37,979 nt of DNA, taken from positions 1 to 37,979 of the forward strand of contig CAMRSM010000035.1 in assembly GCA_947053345.1 (NCBI GenBank), written 5' to 3'. A program made the translations under genes and the position numbers. This DNA is from an uncultured Lachnospiraceae bacterium (lineage in GTDB: Bacteria > Bacillota > Clostridia > Lachnospirales > Lachnospiraceae). A model generated the notes under the pieces. It was given only the letters and a program-made list of their open reading frames with translations, did not search any database and was not told the origin of the DNA. Numbering within the stretch: position 1 is the stretch's first letter; the number at the start of each line of letters is the position of its first letter. This document shows, piece by piece, positions 8,785-17,836 of the stretch.

Positions 8785-9726
8785 TCACTTTATACGTACA
8801 CGCGGGTCAACTTTCTGGTACAGCAGATCCACGATAAAATTCACGATGAGTACAACGGAGCCGATATAGACAACGCCTGCCTCCACCACCGGATAATCCC
8901 GGTTGGAGATCGCCGTGATCAAAAGCCTGCCAATCCCCGGCAGATTAAATACTTTCTCTACAACAATACTGCCCGCCAACACATCCGCGATCACCATTCC
9001 CATAAAGGTGATGACCGGGATCAGGGCATTTTTCAGTACGTGCCGCCATAAAACCGCACGCTCACTGTTCCCCTTGCTGCGCGCCGTGCGGACATAATCA
9101 AGCTTTAACTCCCGCAGCACGGAAGTTTTTAAAAACTTTACGGTCATCGCGATCTTTGGAACCGCGATCGCAACTGCCGGAAAGATCATATACCGCAGAA
9201 AACCGCCAAAATCTTCCCCCGGCGCGATATAAGCGCCCGGAGCAAACCATTCCAATACCAGACCAAAAATCAGCGTAATGACAATGCCGAGGAAAAACGC
9301 CGGCACCGCCATCAATGTCTGGGTTACCATCGTGATGATGCGGTCTGCCACGCCCCCCTCTTTCCGGCTGCACACAAGTCCGAGCGGAACGGAGACGGCG
9401 ATGATCATAAAAATAGAGAGCACCGCAAGCCAGACCGTGACCGAAAGCCTCGCCGAAAGCAGCTCCCCGACCGGCTTGCCATACTGGTACGAGTTCCCGA
9501 AATCCCCCCGCACCGCGCCGGAAAGAAATGAAAAAAAACGTTCCGGCAGGCTCTTATTTAACCCAAGGGACTCGCGCAGCGCCTCGACCGCCTCCGGCTC
9601 CGCGTCAACGCCAAGGCGCGACAATGCACTGTCCCCAGGGATCACCTGAAAGGCAATGAAGGTCAGCAGCATTATCAGAAACAACACCATAATGAGAGAA
9701 ATCACCTTTTTGATATAATACCGCAT
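8785..9726 (-). CDS. Peptide ABC importer permease, OppB/DppB type
   Basis: This 313-residue protein has an N-terminal membrane helix (IKKVISLIMVLF), then the PGDSA and LGLNKSLPERFFSFL segments typical of OppB, followed by five helices. The cytoplasmic EAA-type motif (ELKLDYVRTARSKGNS) is clear, and the C-terminus ends with DLLYQKVDPRVRIK, a standard ending for this family. The ATG at 9726 is preceded by AGGAGAAGG. It follows the binding-protein gene after 107 bases that hold a strong hairpin and precedes the OppC-like gene after 110 bases that hold another. Confidence 0.95.
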   Translation of the reverse strand: MRYYIKKVISLIMVLFLIMLLTFIAFQVIPGDSALSRLGVDAEPEAVEALRESLGLNKSLPERFFSFLSGAVRGDFGNSYQYGKPVGELLSARLSVTVWLAVLSIFMIIAVSVPLGLVCSRKEGGVADRIITMVTQTLMAVPAFFLGIVITLIFGLVLEWFAPGAYIAPGEDFGGFLRYMIFPAVAIAVPKIAMTVKFLKTSVLRELKLDYVRTARSKGNSERAVLWRHVLKNALIPVITFMGMVIADVLAGSIVVEKVFNLPGIGRLLITAISNRDYPVVEAGVVYIGSVVLIVNFIVDLLYQKVDPRVRIK

Positions 9727-9776
9727 ACCCTTCTCCTATTTTAAAGTTTGTACAAAATCCCCGCCAGGTTCTTGCC

Positions 9777-9819
9777 GCGGAAAGCATTTTATCTGCCCTG
9801 CCCCAAAAATGCCTTCCGC
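9777..9819. repeat. Dispersed hairpin element between binding protein and permease genes
   Basis: Arms GCGGAAAGCATTTT and AAAATGCCTTCCGC pair with one mismatch around a 15-nt loop. The arm is nearly the same as that of the element at 37926 (GCGGAAGGCATTT). Sited just after the binding-protein stop, it is well placed to protect that part of the mRNA and so raise binding protein over permease, as REP-type hairpins do in other importer operons. Confidence 0.78.
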
Positions 9820-9833
9820 GCCGTTCCCGCCGT

Positions 9834-11420
9834 TTATTTCACGTAATATACCTTCGACATATCCTGCACGTAAAGCGGGTAGAAGGTATAGCCGGAAAGT
9901 TTCTTACTGACTGCTACATACGATGCCGGATCCTGGATGTACACGGATGCCGCATCCTTCGCCAAAATTTCCTGCAGCTGCTTATAGTATTTCACCTTCG
10001 CCGCATCGTCGGTCTCCGCGATGGCAAGTGCAAAAATCTCATCAAATTCCTCGTTCACATAGCTTAAGAAATTGCTGCTTGCCGTGGAGCGGTAACGCTT
10101 TAAGACATCGCTCGGCGCAAGGTTCGCGTCAAGGCCGACAATCGTTGTCTGGTATTTGCGCCCGCGGTATGTCTCCTCAAGCCAAGTCGGCCACTCTACC
10201 AGTTCGATCTTCGCGGTGATTCCCACCTGCTTTAACTGCTCTACAATGACCTGCGCCGTATCGACATGGAACTGGTAATTGCTCGGCACCGTGATGCTCA
10301 TCTCAAACCCGTCCGGATACCCTGCGTCAGCCAGAAGCTCCTTCGCTTTCGCCACATTGTAAGGGTACATATCCACCACATCCGCATTGAAATATTTCGC
10401 AAACCCTGCAAACATATTGGAACCGATCAGCGTACCCTTGCCATCCGCCACCATATCAAGGATTTCCGGACGGTTGACGGCGTAACACATTGCCTGGCGC
10501 ACGCGGATATCGTCAAACGGCTTCTCCGCATTGTTGAGGAAAAGTGCCTGCACCAGATTCGCCGTGCCGTTCTCGATATTGTAATTCCCGGAGAGCTGGC
10601 TCGCCTGCTCGCTCGTCAGATACGGGAAAATATCGATATTTCCCGCAAGCAATTCAAGGAAGGCCGTGTTCGTGTCCGCGGAAATCTTGAAAGTCACCTT
10701 GTCAAGATATGGTGCCGTGCCGTAATAATCCGGGTTTTTCTCCATGACGAGACTTGCGAGCGGTGTGTACGACACAAATTTGAACGGTCCCGTACCCACC
10801 GGCGCATTCGCCTGGTTCTCATAATCCTTCGGGATGATGGCGCTCGTAAGATAGCCGAGCAATTCGGTGTTCACCGTAGACAGGCTCACGGTAACGATCT
10901 CTTTGCCGGACGCGTCCTTCGACGCGGTGATATCCGAAATACAAGAAAGCGCGGATGTCACGATCACCTCCGGATCAACCGTCTCAAGCAACCCCGCACT
11001 GCGCTTTAAAGAATATACGACATCCTCTGCCGTCACAAGTGCGCCGTTGTGGAACTTCACGCCCTCACGCAAAGTAAACGTGTAGGTCATGCCATCCTCC
11101 GAAATCGCAACGTCACTCGCAACCGCCGGAACCAAATTTCCATCCTTGTCAGGCTTTACTACGCCCTCAAAGATATTAAACATTACTTCCTGAGTTCCTG
11201 CCGCATGTGCTTTGTGTGGGTCAAGACTGTCAAAATCCTGGGTAATTCCAACAATGATGTCACCGCCCATAACAGCTTCCCCGGTCACCGTGGTATCACC
11301 ATCCGTGCCGTCACCGTCCTGGCCGTCCGAAGAATTTCCATCTTTGCCGCAGCCCCCCGCAAACACCGAAATTCCGAGGATGAGCAGCAATGCCAACAGA
11401 AGTTTTCCATGCTTTTTCAT
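9834..11420 (-). CDS. Peptide-binding lipoprotein of ABC importer (SBP family 5)
   Basis: This 528-residue protein has a lipoprotein signal: basic MKKHGK, a hydrophobic stretch, and a lipobox ending FAGGC at Cys24. A short Gly/Asp-rich linker follows. The mature part begins with the family-5 pattern (ITQDFDSLDPHKA, FEGVVKPDKDGNLVPAVAS) and includes FTLREGVKFHNG and the YNVAKAKELLADAGYPDG motif. It should capture peptides outside the membrane and deliver them to the downstream permeases. The ATG at 11420 has AAAGGAG upstream. It is the first gene of the operon binding protein, OppB, OppC, fused OppDF, and it is transcribed from the promoter at 11519-11547. Confidence 0.95.
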   Translation of the reverse strand: MKKHGKLLLALLLILGISVFAGGCGKDGNSSDGQDGDGTDGDTTVTGEAVMGGDIIVGITQDFDSLDPHKAHAAGTQEVMFNIFEGVVKPDKDGNLVPAVASDVAISEDGMTYTFTLREGVKFHNGALVTAEDVVYSLKRSAGLLETVDPEVIVTSALSCISDITASKDASGKEIVTVSLSTVNTELLGYLTSAIIPKDYENQANAPVGTGPFKFVSYTPLASLVMEKNPDYYGTAPYLDKVTFKISADTNTAFLELLAGNIDIFPYLTSEQASQLSGNYNIENGTANLVQALFLNNAEKPFDDIRVRQAMCYAVNRPEILDMVADGKGTLIGSNMFAGFAKYFNADVVDMYPYNVAKAKELLADAGYPDGFEMSITVPSNYQFHVDTAQVIVEQLKQVGITAKIELVEWPTWLEETYRGRKYQTTIVGLDANLAPSDVLKRYRSTASSNFLSYVNEEFDEIFALAIAETDDAAKVKYYKQLQEILAKDAASVYIQDPASYVAVSKKLSGYTFYPLYVQDMSKVYYVK

Positions 11421-11518
11421 AAAAGCTCCTTTCCCGTGCCTTCTGCACGTTTCCGTTGATTTTTCATGAAATATTCTCTCATCATTATGAAATTGTATGC
11501 TGTTTTTTCAGCGTCTAT

Positions 11519-11547
11519 ATTATATTGCGGCAGGCGGAAAAATGCAA
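11519..11547 (-). promoter_or_regulatory. Promoter of the peptide importer operon
   Basis: On the minus strand, TTGCAT (11542-11547) and TATAAT (11519-11524) lie 17 bases apart, about 100 bases before the binding-protein start. A small GCTG/CAGC hairpin lies at the expected transcript 5' end. The rest of 11421-11650 shows nothing else I recognise. Confidence 0.8.
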
Positions 11548-11650
11548 GATAAATTTTTGTGTTGGCTTTCCCGTGTGAACCGGTTTTATTCTATGGTTTT
11601 GTTGCTGCCGGCAGAAAAACAATGATCCGCACCCGCGCTCTTTTAAGGTT

Positions 11651-12931
11651 CTATTTTGGTAAGAAGCCGGAACACGCGGCGACCTGCTCCACCCGGTCCG
11701 CGACAGCGGCGGCGGCGCTTCCCCCTTCCTTCAGACCGACCTTCTCGAAAAATTCCTGCAACGGCTTCTCGTAATCTTCCACCCGGTAGTCTGAGATCTG
11801 CGCGAAAAGCTCCTCTTCGGATGCTGCCCTCGGAAACGGGAGCGAATCAAAATCAAAGTAAAATCCCCTCTCTTTCCGGTATTCTTCCAGATCATCCGCA
11901 TACAAAAACACCGGCTTTCCGGTCATGGAAAATTCAAACATCGTGTTCGAATAATCTGTGATGAGCACATCCGCACTGTACAAAAAGCTGTACAGATCCG
12001 GGGCATTGCTGATATCACGCACGCCTTTTTTCTCTGCAAGCGCACGCCCCCCTGCTACAAGCGGGTGCAGGCGCACAAGGATTTCCCACTGCCCGCCAAA
12101 ACGCTCTTTGAGCACCGCGCGCAGCCGGTCCGCATTAAAGTCGCAGTAATCTTTCCGGTTTCCGCGGTACGTCGGGGCGTAGACCGCAATCTTACGGGAA
12201 TCCGGTGTCCCATTAAGTTCCGGTTTCCGCGCGCACCGGCTTTTCGTAACCCCGCTTTCGAGCGGCAGATTTTCCATGCCGGGCGGCTCACTGCCAAAAA
12301 TTGAAGTTTGCTTTTGCGCCCTCTCCTCCAAAAACCGATCATTCCGCGGACTCCCGCACTCCATGATCTCACTTTCCGCCCAGAACGCGCGGCGGTACAT
12401 CCGCGTGCAGAACGTGCTGTTCGAGACAAACAGGTCCGTGTGTTCCGAATCCTTTTTTGCCCGCCGGATATATTCCTCACCCAATGCCTCCTCACAGTCT
12501 CCCTCGATTTTTTTCAGGGCGATCCCTCCATGCCAGAGCTGGATATAATACTGCCCGCGGCGCTTCCGGATATATGCCTCCTTGCGGTTGTTATCCACCC
12601 AGACCTTCGCGCGGGACAGAGCCAAAACCGCCGATGGCGAATTTGTTTTCCGCGCGCCAAGCGGCAGGTTTTTTGGCACCTGCTCCGGGCGGTTCGTGAT
12701 AAAAACAAGCTTTAACTCCCTGTCTTTCCCCGACCGTTTTCTGGCGCAAAGCTCCTCCGCCACATACCGCGCATTGTCCCCATAGCCCCAGACACTGCAA
12801 AACACGACCAGCTTTTTGTCAACCGGAAAAAGCCTGCAAATAAAAAAAAGCGCAGTTATCCCAAGATAACGCACTTTCTTATAAATCTGAACCAAAAATC
12901 CCGGTGTCAATCTTTTGATTTTCTCTCGCAT
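11651..12931 (-). CDS. CDP-glycerol glycerophosphotransferase family protein (TagB/TagF-like)
   Basis: This 426-residue protein matches the teichoic-acid glycerophosphotransferase pattern. It has a membrane-associating N-terminal helix (ITALFFICRLF), then VFCSVWGYGDNARYVAEEL, the catalytic-type motif LWHGGIALKKIEGD, the middle motif VSNSTFCTRMYRRAF, ECGSPRNDRF, and near the C-terminus LITDYSNTMFEFSMTGKPVF, which in this family binds the nucleotide donor. It would transfer glycerol-phosphate or a related polyol-phosphate from a CDP donor at the cytoplasmic face. The ATG at 12931 follows GGGAGG at a longish spacing of 11. It is last in a cluster with a glycosyltransferase and an ABC-2 exporter, which fits polymer synthesis and export. 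Confidence 0.9.
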   Translation of the reverse strand: MREKIKRLTPGFLVQIYKKVRYLGITALFFICRLFPVDKKLVVFCSVWGYGDNARYVAEELCARKRSGKDRELKLVFITNRPEQVPKNLPLGARKTNSPSAVLALSRAKVWVDNNRKEAYIRKRRGQYYIQLWHGGIALKKIEGDCEEALGEEYIRRAKKDSEHTDLFVSNSTFCTRMYRRAFWAESEIMECGSPRNDRFLEERAQKQTSIFGSEPPGMENLPLESGVTKSRCARKPELNGTPDSRKIAVYAPTYRGNRKDYCDFNADRLRAVLKERFGGQWEILVRLHPLVAGGRALAEKKGVRDISNAPDLYSFLYSADVLITDYSNTMFEFSMTGKPVFLYADDLEEYRKERGFYFDFDSLPFPRAASEEELFAQISDYRVEDYEKPLQEFFEKVGLKEGGSAAAAVADRVEQVAACSGFLPK

Positions 12932-13075
12932 GCCAGAAATTTTCCTCCCACCAAACTTGCCATCATAGTGCCAACTGCATGGATGACGGCTTCCCTTCCA
13001 CGCGCAGGGCCATTTATTTTGATCGTACTGTGGTCATACGCTCCCCCAGATACGGACAGGCCAGAATCCCATTGC

Positions 13076-14257
13076 CTACAGCCCGCGCACGATCGCTGCA
13101 AACTGTGCCGCGCTCTTCTCCCAGCCAAGCGTACCCATATATCCGTGCGCCCGCACAAGCTGGAGCCGGATCTGCTCCGGATCTTCCAGTAATGCAAGCA
13201 GTTTCACGGCCAACTCCTCCCCTGACAGCCCGATCAGCGTCGCGCTTCCCTCCGGGAAAAACTCTGCGAAAGTCCCGTCCTCAAACTCGATCAGCGGCAG
13301 CCCTGCAGAAAGCATCTCATATGGCACAAGAGAAATATTGCTCATCGAGGCAACCATGCCAAAATCCGAGCGGTAATACAGTTCCCGCAATTCATCCTTA
13401 CAAAGCATCCCGAGATTTTTCCCGCCGGGGGCAGAAAAGCTTTCTGCTTCGCCAAAATAGCGGACTTCAAGGGTAATGCCGCTTTGCGCCAGACGCTCTT
13501 TTGTCTTTATGAGCAGGTTCGGGATCAGATTCGGCAGGCGTTTCCCGTAGTATTTTAAGTAGACTGCGAGGGATATGGTCTTCTTGGTCCGGTACGCGTC
13601 AAAATCCCTCTTTTTGTACGAGTACTCCGATGCCTCATACGGGAAATCAATCACGTCAACCGGGGATACCGGCTCACATTCCCGCTCGATCATTTTTTTG
13701 TTCCATGCGCCGAGGCTTACCATATGCAGCCCCTGCTCATAGGTTTTCTTTGCCATCAAAAACAATTCCCCGAAGGAATAAAAGTACGGTTCATAATCCT
13801 GCACAAAATACATCTTGTATCCCGGCAGCCGTTTTGCGAACGATACCGTGTCCCATGAGGAAGCAACTACGATATCCGCGCATTTTTTCTTTCCCGATAG
13901 CATGAGGGAAAGCTCCCGGTCCGTGAACAAAAGCCCGCAAAAATCTGACAGGTTGCTTTTTGCGCACAGCTCCATCTCTTTTTTCTCCTGCGGCTTATAC
14001 ACGGCATACCCGACCTGAAAACCCGCCTGTGCAAGCTTCGTCCCAAGGCGCAGGATGGAAGTTTGTCCCCCGTGGAAACGCACCATGCGCGTTATAAGGA
14101 ACAGAACCGAATTCTTTTTTTCCGGTTTTGGATCATGTACCACATCCGTCGAATAATGTTCCAGTTCGGCGCGGACACGCCTGCCTTCCACCTGTGCCTG
14201 CGCCTTGTGGAATGCGCTTAAGAGTATCCGCTTCCCCTCCCGCTTTACTGCCCCCAT
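13076..14257 (-). CDS. Glycosyltransferase, GT4/WsaF-like
   Basis: This 393-residue protein has a two-domain GT-B layout. The N-terminal half carries the glycine-rich acceptor loop (RMVRFHGGQTSILRLG) and the YFVQDYEPYFYSFGE stretch seen in WsaF-type rhamnosyltransferases. The C-terminal half contains SNISLVPYEMLSAGLPLIEFEDG, the donor-nucleotide-binding region with its conserved Glu. No membrane segments are seen. The ATG at 14257 has AGGAGG seven bases upstream. It lies 42 bases after the ABC ATPase gene, in the same transcript. The sugar transferred cannot be predicted; rhamnose is only suggested by the WsaF resemblance. The 144 bases after the stop, up to the next gene at 12931, show no clear terminator. 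Confidence 0.85.
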   Translation of the reverse strand: MGAVKREGKRILLSAFHKAQAQVEGRRVRAELEHYSTDVVHDPKPEKKNSVLFLITRMVRFHGGQTSILRLGTKLAQAGFQVGYAVYKPQEKKEMELCAKSNLSDFCGLLFTDRELSLMLSGKKKCADIVVASSWDTVSFAKRLPGYKMYFVQDYEPYFYSFGELFLMAKKTYEQGLHMVSLGAWNKKMIERECEPVSPVDVIDFPYEASEYSYKKRDFDAYRTKKTISLAVYLKYYGKRLPNLIPNLLIKTKERLAQSGITLEVRYFGEAESFSAPGGKNLGMLCKDELRELYYRSDFGMVASMSNISLVPYEMLSAGLPLIEFEDGTFAEFFPEGSATLIGLSGEELAVKLLALLEDPEQIRLQLVRAHGYMGTLGWEKSAAQFAAIVRGL

Positions 14258-14299
14258 CTGCTACCTCCTGTTTAAATTTCCGCATCCGTGCGCGCCCTT

Positions 14300-15040
14300 T
14301 TACTTGATTGCTTCCTCATACAGTGCACTGACGGTTGCCACATCGCCCTGCGCGATCATCCGCCCTTTTTCCAGAATGATTGCGCGGTCACAGAGTGAGC
14401 GGACCTGCCCGATGGAGTGCGACACAAAAAGCACCGTGATGCCTTTATCAAACATATCCTTGATCTTCTTTTCGCTTTTCTTCCTGAACTTCGCATCCCC
14501 GACGGAAAGCACCTCGTCCAAGATTAAAATCTCCGGCTCCACGATTGTCGCAATTGAAAAACCCAGGCGCGCTTTCATCCCGGAAGAATAGTTTTTCAAC
14601 GGCACATTGATAAAATCACCAAGCTCCGAAAATGCCACGATCTCCTCGTATTTCTCTTTCAGAAACTCCCGTTTGTAGCCAAGCATCGCCCCGTAGAGGA
14701 ACACATTTTCCTTCCCGGTGTACTGGTTCTCAAATCCCGCCCCAAGCTCCAATAGCGGCACGATCTTTCCGCCCCGCTGCAAAGTGCCCTCCGTGGGCTT
14801 CAGCACCCCGGCGATCACCTTTAACAACGTACTTTTCCCCGCCCCGTTTAAGCCGAGCACACCAAGGCGCTCCCCCTTGTCCACCTGAAAGCTGATATCC
14901 TTCAATGCCCAGAATTCATGGTAGCGCAGTTCATGCTTTAAGAGCTTGATCGCATAATCCTTTATATTGTCCACATGCTCGTTTGCCATGCGGAACTTTA
15001 CCCCGACATTATCCACGCGCAACGCTGTATTTTTTCCCAA
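14300..15040 (-). CDS. Polysaccharide/teichoic acid ABC exporter ATPase (TagH/Wzt-like)
   Basis: This protein is about 246 residues with one ABC domain: Walker A GLNGAGKST, signature in the relaxed form YSSGMKARL, Walker B LILDEVLSVGDAKF, and H-loop VSHS. That signature is characteristic of ATPases exporting O-antigen or teichoic acid. There is no C-terminal carbohydrate-binding extension. The start is uncertain. I choose TTG at 15040, five bases after GAGG, because it gives the usual N-terminus (GKNTALRVDNVGVKF). The open frame extends to a TTG at 15226, but that stretch holds several hairpins and overlaps the permease stop by 17 bases. An ATG at 14989 would cut off the first beta-strand. 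Confidence 0.88.
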   Translation of the reverse strand: MGKNTALRVDNVGVKFRMANEHVDNIKDYAIKLLKHELRYHEFWALKDISFQVDKGERLGVLGLNGAGKSTLLKVIAGVLKPTEGTLQRGGKIVPLLELGAGFENQYTGKENVFLYGAMLGYKREFLKEKYEEIVAFSELGDFINVPLKNYSSGMKARLGFSIATIVEPEILILDEVLSVGDAKFRKKSEKKIKDMFDKGITVLFVSHSIGQVRSLCDRAIILEKGRMIAQGDVATVSALYEEAIK

Positions 15041-15053
15041 AGCATCCTCGATT

Positions 15054-15142
15054 CCGCCGCACGGTGGCGGCTCTGAAATTCCTGTCAGGAAAAACGCCGA
15101 CGAAAGCGTTTCCCGCACCGGACCTGTGCCGCAAAAGCGGCA
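15054..15142. repeat. Cluster of three short inverted repeats in the permease-ATPase gap
   Basis: Three hairpins lie in the 169-base gap: CCGCC/GGCGG at 15054-15070, GGAAAAACGC with GCGTTTCC at 15088-15113, and a perfect TGCCGC-AAAA-GCGGCA at 15127-15142. None is followed by a U-tract in the transcript sense. They may limit readthrough or stabilise mRNA between the two exporter genes. Confidence 0.6.
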
Positions 15143-15209
15143 GATTTCCCTGCGAATCCGTGTGCATCCGCCAAAGTTGTGGGGAAATGACCGTTTGACC
15201 GGCAATTCC

Positions 15210-15989
15210 CTAGAGATAAAGCACAAAGGTATCCTGCTTCCTGTAAAAGAACACCAGCCCGGCCACGAGCACTACAAGACTTACCACGATCGGATACCAC
15301 ACATAAAACCCTTCCAATGGCCTGCCGTATACGACCGCGTTCCGAAAATTCGCGATCACCGAATAGAGCGGGTTATACCGGATCAGGAAACCGTAATCAC
15401 TCTTGAGCAGGGCATCCGGCTCATAAAAGATTGCCGACATATACATGATGAGCATCGTCGCTACATTCCATATATACTCCAGATCACGGAAAAACACATC
15501 GAGCGTCGCCAGAAGGAACCCGATCGCCGTCACCATCAGAAAGATCGTTGCAAGCGGCACCACAGCCCCGACCAGGTAAACGGTCGGGCGGATGCCCTGC
15601 ACGGCGGCAACGACCACAAGAACGACAAGGGACAATACAAAAGTAATATAGCTGGAGAGCGATGCCGCAAGCGGGTACATATACTTCGGCACATAAACTT
15701 TCCGGATCATGCCGGCATTCCTGCGGATGGACTTCAGCGCCTGCTTTGTGCCGGTCGAAAAATACGTATACAGCAGCCGCCCGGTCAGGATATACACCGC
15801 AAAATGCGGGGTTTTCCGGTTCAGGAGCGTGCCGAACACGATCGTCAGGACGATCATGGTCAAGAGCGGCTCCAGCAGCGTCCACACAAACCCAAGCACC
15901 GAATTGCGGTATTTAAGTTTTACATCCTTTTTTGTCAGCTCTGCAAGCAAAAACTGATATTTTTTAAAATTTGCAATAAATGTTTTCAT
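15210..15989 (-). CDS. Polysaccharide/teichoic acid ABC exporter permease (TagG/Wzm-like, ABC-2)
   Basis: This 259-residue ABC-2 permease has about six membrane helices. It opens with the amphipathic cytoplasmic segment LLAELTKKDVKLKYRNSVLGFVWTLLEPL, whose KYRNSVLGFLW-like core is diagnostic for this family. It ends with a final helix and YRKQDTFVLYL. It would flip lipid-linked polymer to the outer face together with the ATPase encoded next. The ATG at 15989 has only a weak ribosome-binding site (GGG ten bases upstream), and the leader can form two competing hairpins at 15993-16028. Confidence 0.93.
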   Translation of the reverse strand: MKTFIANFKKYQFLLAELTKKDVKLKYRNSVLGFVWTLLEPLLTMIVLTIVFGTLLNRKTPHFAVYILTGRLLYTYFSTGTKQALKSIRRNAGMIRKVYVPKYMYPLAASLSSYITFVLSLVVLVVVAAVQGIRPTVYLVGAVVPLATIFLMVTAIGFLLATLDVFFRDLEYIWNVATMLIMYMSAIFYEPDALLKSDYGFLIRYNPLYSVIANFRNAVVYGRPLEGFYVWYPIVVSLVVLVAGLVFFYRKQDTFVLYL

Positions 15990-15992
15990 AAT

Positions 15993-16028
15993 GATACCCG
16001 TTCATACCGCGGGCAGGCTCACGGTATC
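15993..16028 (-). promoter_or_regulatory. Competing hairpins in the leader of the exporter permease
   Basis: GATACC at 15993-15998 can pair with GGTATC at 16023-16028. Alternatively ATACCG at 16004-16009 can pair with CGGTAT at 16022-16027. The first fold would bury the weak ribosome-binding site of the permease gene and the second would free it. This is structural reading only. Confidence 0.35.
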
Positions 16029-16082
16029 GCTTCCATCAAACAGCCCCAAAGACTTCCCTTCCGGACTTCATGCCATAGTTTA

Positions 16083-17759
16083 TCAATCCTTCTGCGCCAG
16101 CAATCTGTTCACCGCACTGAAAATCGCCCGGAACGATGCCCGTGTGATATTGGAACTTACACCGACACCGAACGTCGTTCTTCCGCTTTTTACATCCAAC
16201 AGGTGAATGTAGGCGGCAGCCTGCGCCGTCGAGCCTTCCTGCAGCGCATGCTCATTGTAGTCGAGCAGGCGCAGCTCCATGCCGCATTCCGCTGAAAGGC
16301 CGCGCTTTAACGCGTCAATCGGTCCGTTGCCGATCGAGGTAAAACTGCGCTCCTCGCCATTGTATGTGTACCCGGCCGTCACGCGGGTATCATAGTCATT
16401 CTCCCCCATCGCGATCTCTTCCAAAGAACTCCTGCGGAAATGATAAGGCTCTTTTTTATCCAGATAACATGCCCTAAATTCCGACATGATCTGTTCCGGT
16501 CCTACCTCGCCCTGCTTCTCCGTGATCACTTGGACGACATCTGCAAATTCCTTGTGCATTCCCTTTGGCAGTTTAAAGCCAAAGTACGTCTCCATAATAA
16601 ATGCCACACCGCCCTTGCCCGACTGGCTGTTGATACGCACAATCGGCTCGTATGTCCGGCCGATATCCGCCGGGTCAACCGGAAGGTACGGCACCTGCCA
16701 GATTTCGCTGCCACGCTCCTTCATCGCCTTGATACCCTTATTGATCGCATCTTGGTGCGAACCGGAAAACGCCGTGAACACAAGCTGCCCGGCATAAGGA
16801 TGGCGCGCCGGAACCGGCATCTTGCAGCAGCGCTCATACACATCCGCGATCTCACGGATATTTTCCAGGGCAAGCCCCGGATCGATTCCCTGTGAAAACA
16901 TATTGTACGCGATCGTGAGGAGATCAACATTTCCGGTGCGTTCCCCGTTGCCGAACAGCGTTCCCTCCACCCGGTCGGCACCTGCGAGCAGCGCGAGCTC
17001 CGCCGCCGCTACGCCGCAGCCCCGGTCATTGTGGGGATGCACGGAAAGAATGATGTTTTCGCGGTCTTTCATGTGCTTTGACATCCACTCGATCTGGTCG
17101 GCATACACATTCGGAGTATTCATCTCCACCGTGGATGGCAGGTTGATGATCAGCTTATTATCCTGATCCGGCTGCCACACCTCCTGCACCGCCGTACAGA
17201 TCTCAAGAGCAAAGTCAAGCTCAGTGCCGGTAAAACTCTCCGGCGAATACTCCAGTATTATCTTACCCGGAAATGCCTTCGTATATTCCTTCACTAATTT
17301 GGTTCCGTCAGTCGCGATCTTTATGATCTCTCCCCGGTCCATGCCAAAAACAACATCACGCTGCAAAGTGGAGGTGGAATTGTAAATATGTACCACCGCC
17401 TGCTTCACGCCCTCAATCGCCTCAAAGGTGCGCGCGATCAGATGCTCCCTGCACTGTGTCAGAACCTGCACGGTCACGTCGTCCGGGATCATTTTGCGGT
17501 CAACCAACTGGCGGAGGAAATCATATTCAATCTGCGACGCGGACGGAAACCCGATCTCAATCTCCTTAAATCCAAGCTTTACCAGCAAATTGAAAAACTC
17601 AATCTTCTCTTCAACCACCATTGGCTCGGTCAGCGCCTGATTGCCGTCGCGCAGGTCAACACTGCACCAGACCGGAGCTTTAACGATCTCCCTGCCCGGC
17701 CATTCGCGCTCCGGGTAAACCACCACCGGATTTTTCCGATATCTCTTATAATTCAACAT
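16083..17759 (-). CDS. leuA: 2-isopropylmalate synthase
   Basis: This 558-residue enzyme condenses acetyl-CoA with 2-oxoisovalerate, the first committed step of leucine synthesis. The DRE-TIM barrel contains the metal and catalytic motif SVDLRDGNQAL, the region EIGFPSAS, and the His-x-His metal site SVHPHNDRG, followed by GADRVEGTLFGNGERTGN. The last ~130 residues form the LeuA regulatory domain (for example the VDVKSGRTTFGVG-like ending), where leucine usually binds for feedback inhibition. Its length matches the longer LeuA class. The ATG at 17759 is preceded by GAGGGGAG; the longer frame to 17804 has no ribosome-binding site. It lies 77 bases after cdaR with no room for a T-box leader, so it is probably read from an upstream promoter or a weak local one. 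Other leu genes are absent. Confidence 0.96.
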   Translation of the reverse strand: MLNYKRYRKNPVVVYPEREWPGREIVKAPVWCSVDLRDGNQALTEPMVVEEKIEFFNLLVKLGFKEIEIGFPSASQIEYDFLRQLVDRKMIPDDVTVQVLTQCREHLIARTFEAIEGVKQAVVHIYNSTSTLQRDVVFGMDRGEIIKIATDGTKLVKEYTKAFPGKIILEYSPESFTGTELDFALEICTAVQEVWQPDQDNKLIINLPSTVEMNTPNVYADQIEWMSKHMKDRENIILSVHPHNDRGCGVAAAELALLAGADRVEGTLFGNGERTGNVDLLTIAYNMFSQGIDPGLALENIREIADVYERCCKMPVPARHPYAGQLVFTAFSGSHQDAINKGIKAMKERGSEIWQVPYLPVDPADIGRTYEPIVRINSQSGKGGVAFIMETYFGFKLPKGMHKEFADVVQVITEKQGEVGPEQIMSEFRACYLDKKEPYHFRRSSLEEIAMGENDYDTRVTAGYTYNGEERSFTSIGNGPIDALKRGLSAECGMELRLLDYNEHALQEGSTAQAAAYIHLLDVKSGRTTFGVGVSSNITRASFRAIFSAVNRLLAQKD

Positions 17760-17836
17760 TCTCCCCTCGCTTTCTGCCGCCACGGGGCGACCTTTCCTTA
17801 CCACCGATGCATCATCCCTGGCCTTACCCGGTAAGC

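Noticed and set aside
12907-13197. 96-codon minus-strand frame between the glycosyltransferase and the CDP-glycerol transferase genes
   Set aside because: It overlaps both neighbours in other frames, has no ribosome-binding site, and shows no recognisable domain.
14967-16295. 442-codon plus-strand open frame
   Set aside because: It is antisense to the exporter permease, ATPase and leuA end, and its translation is His/Arg/Gln-rich with no domain pattern; it is a GC-driven shadow.
17760-17836. T-box leader for leuA
   Set aside because: Only 77 bases separate cdaR and leuA, too short for a T-box, and no conserved T-box sequence is visible.
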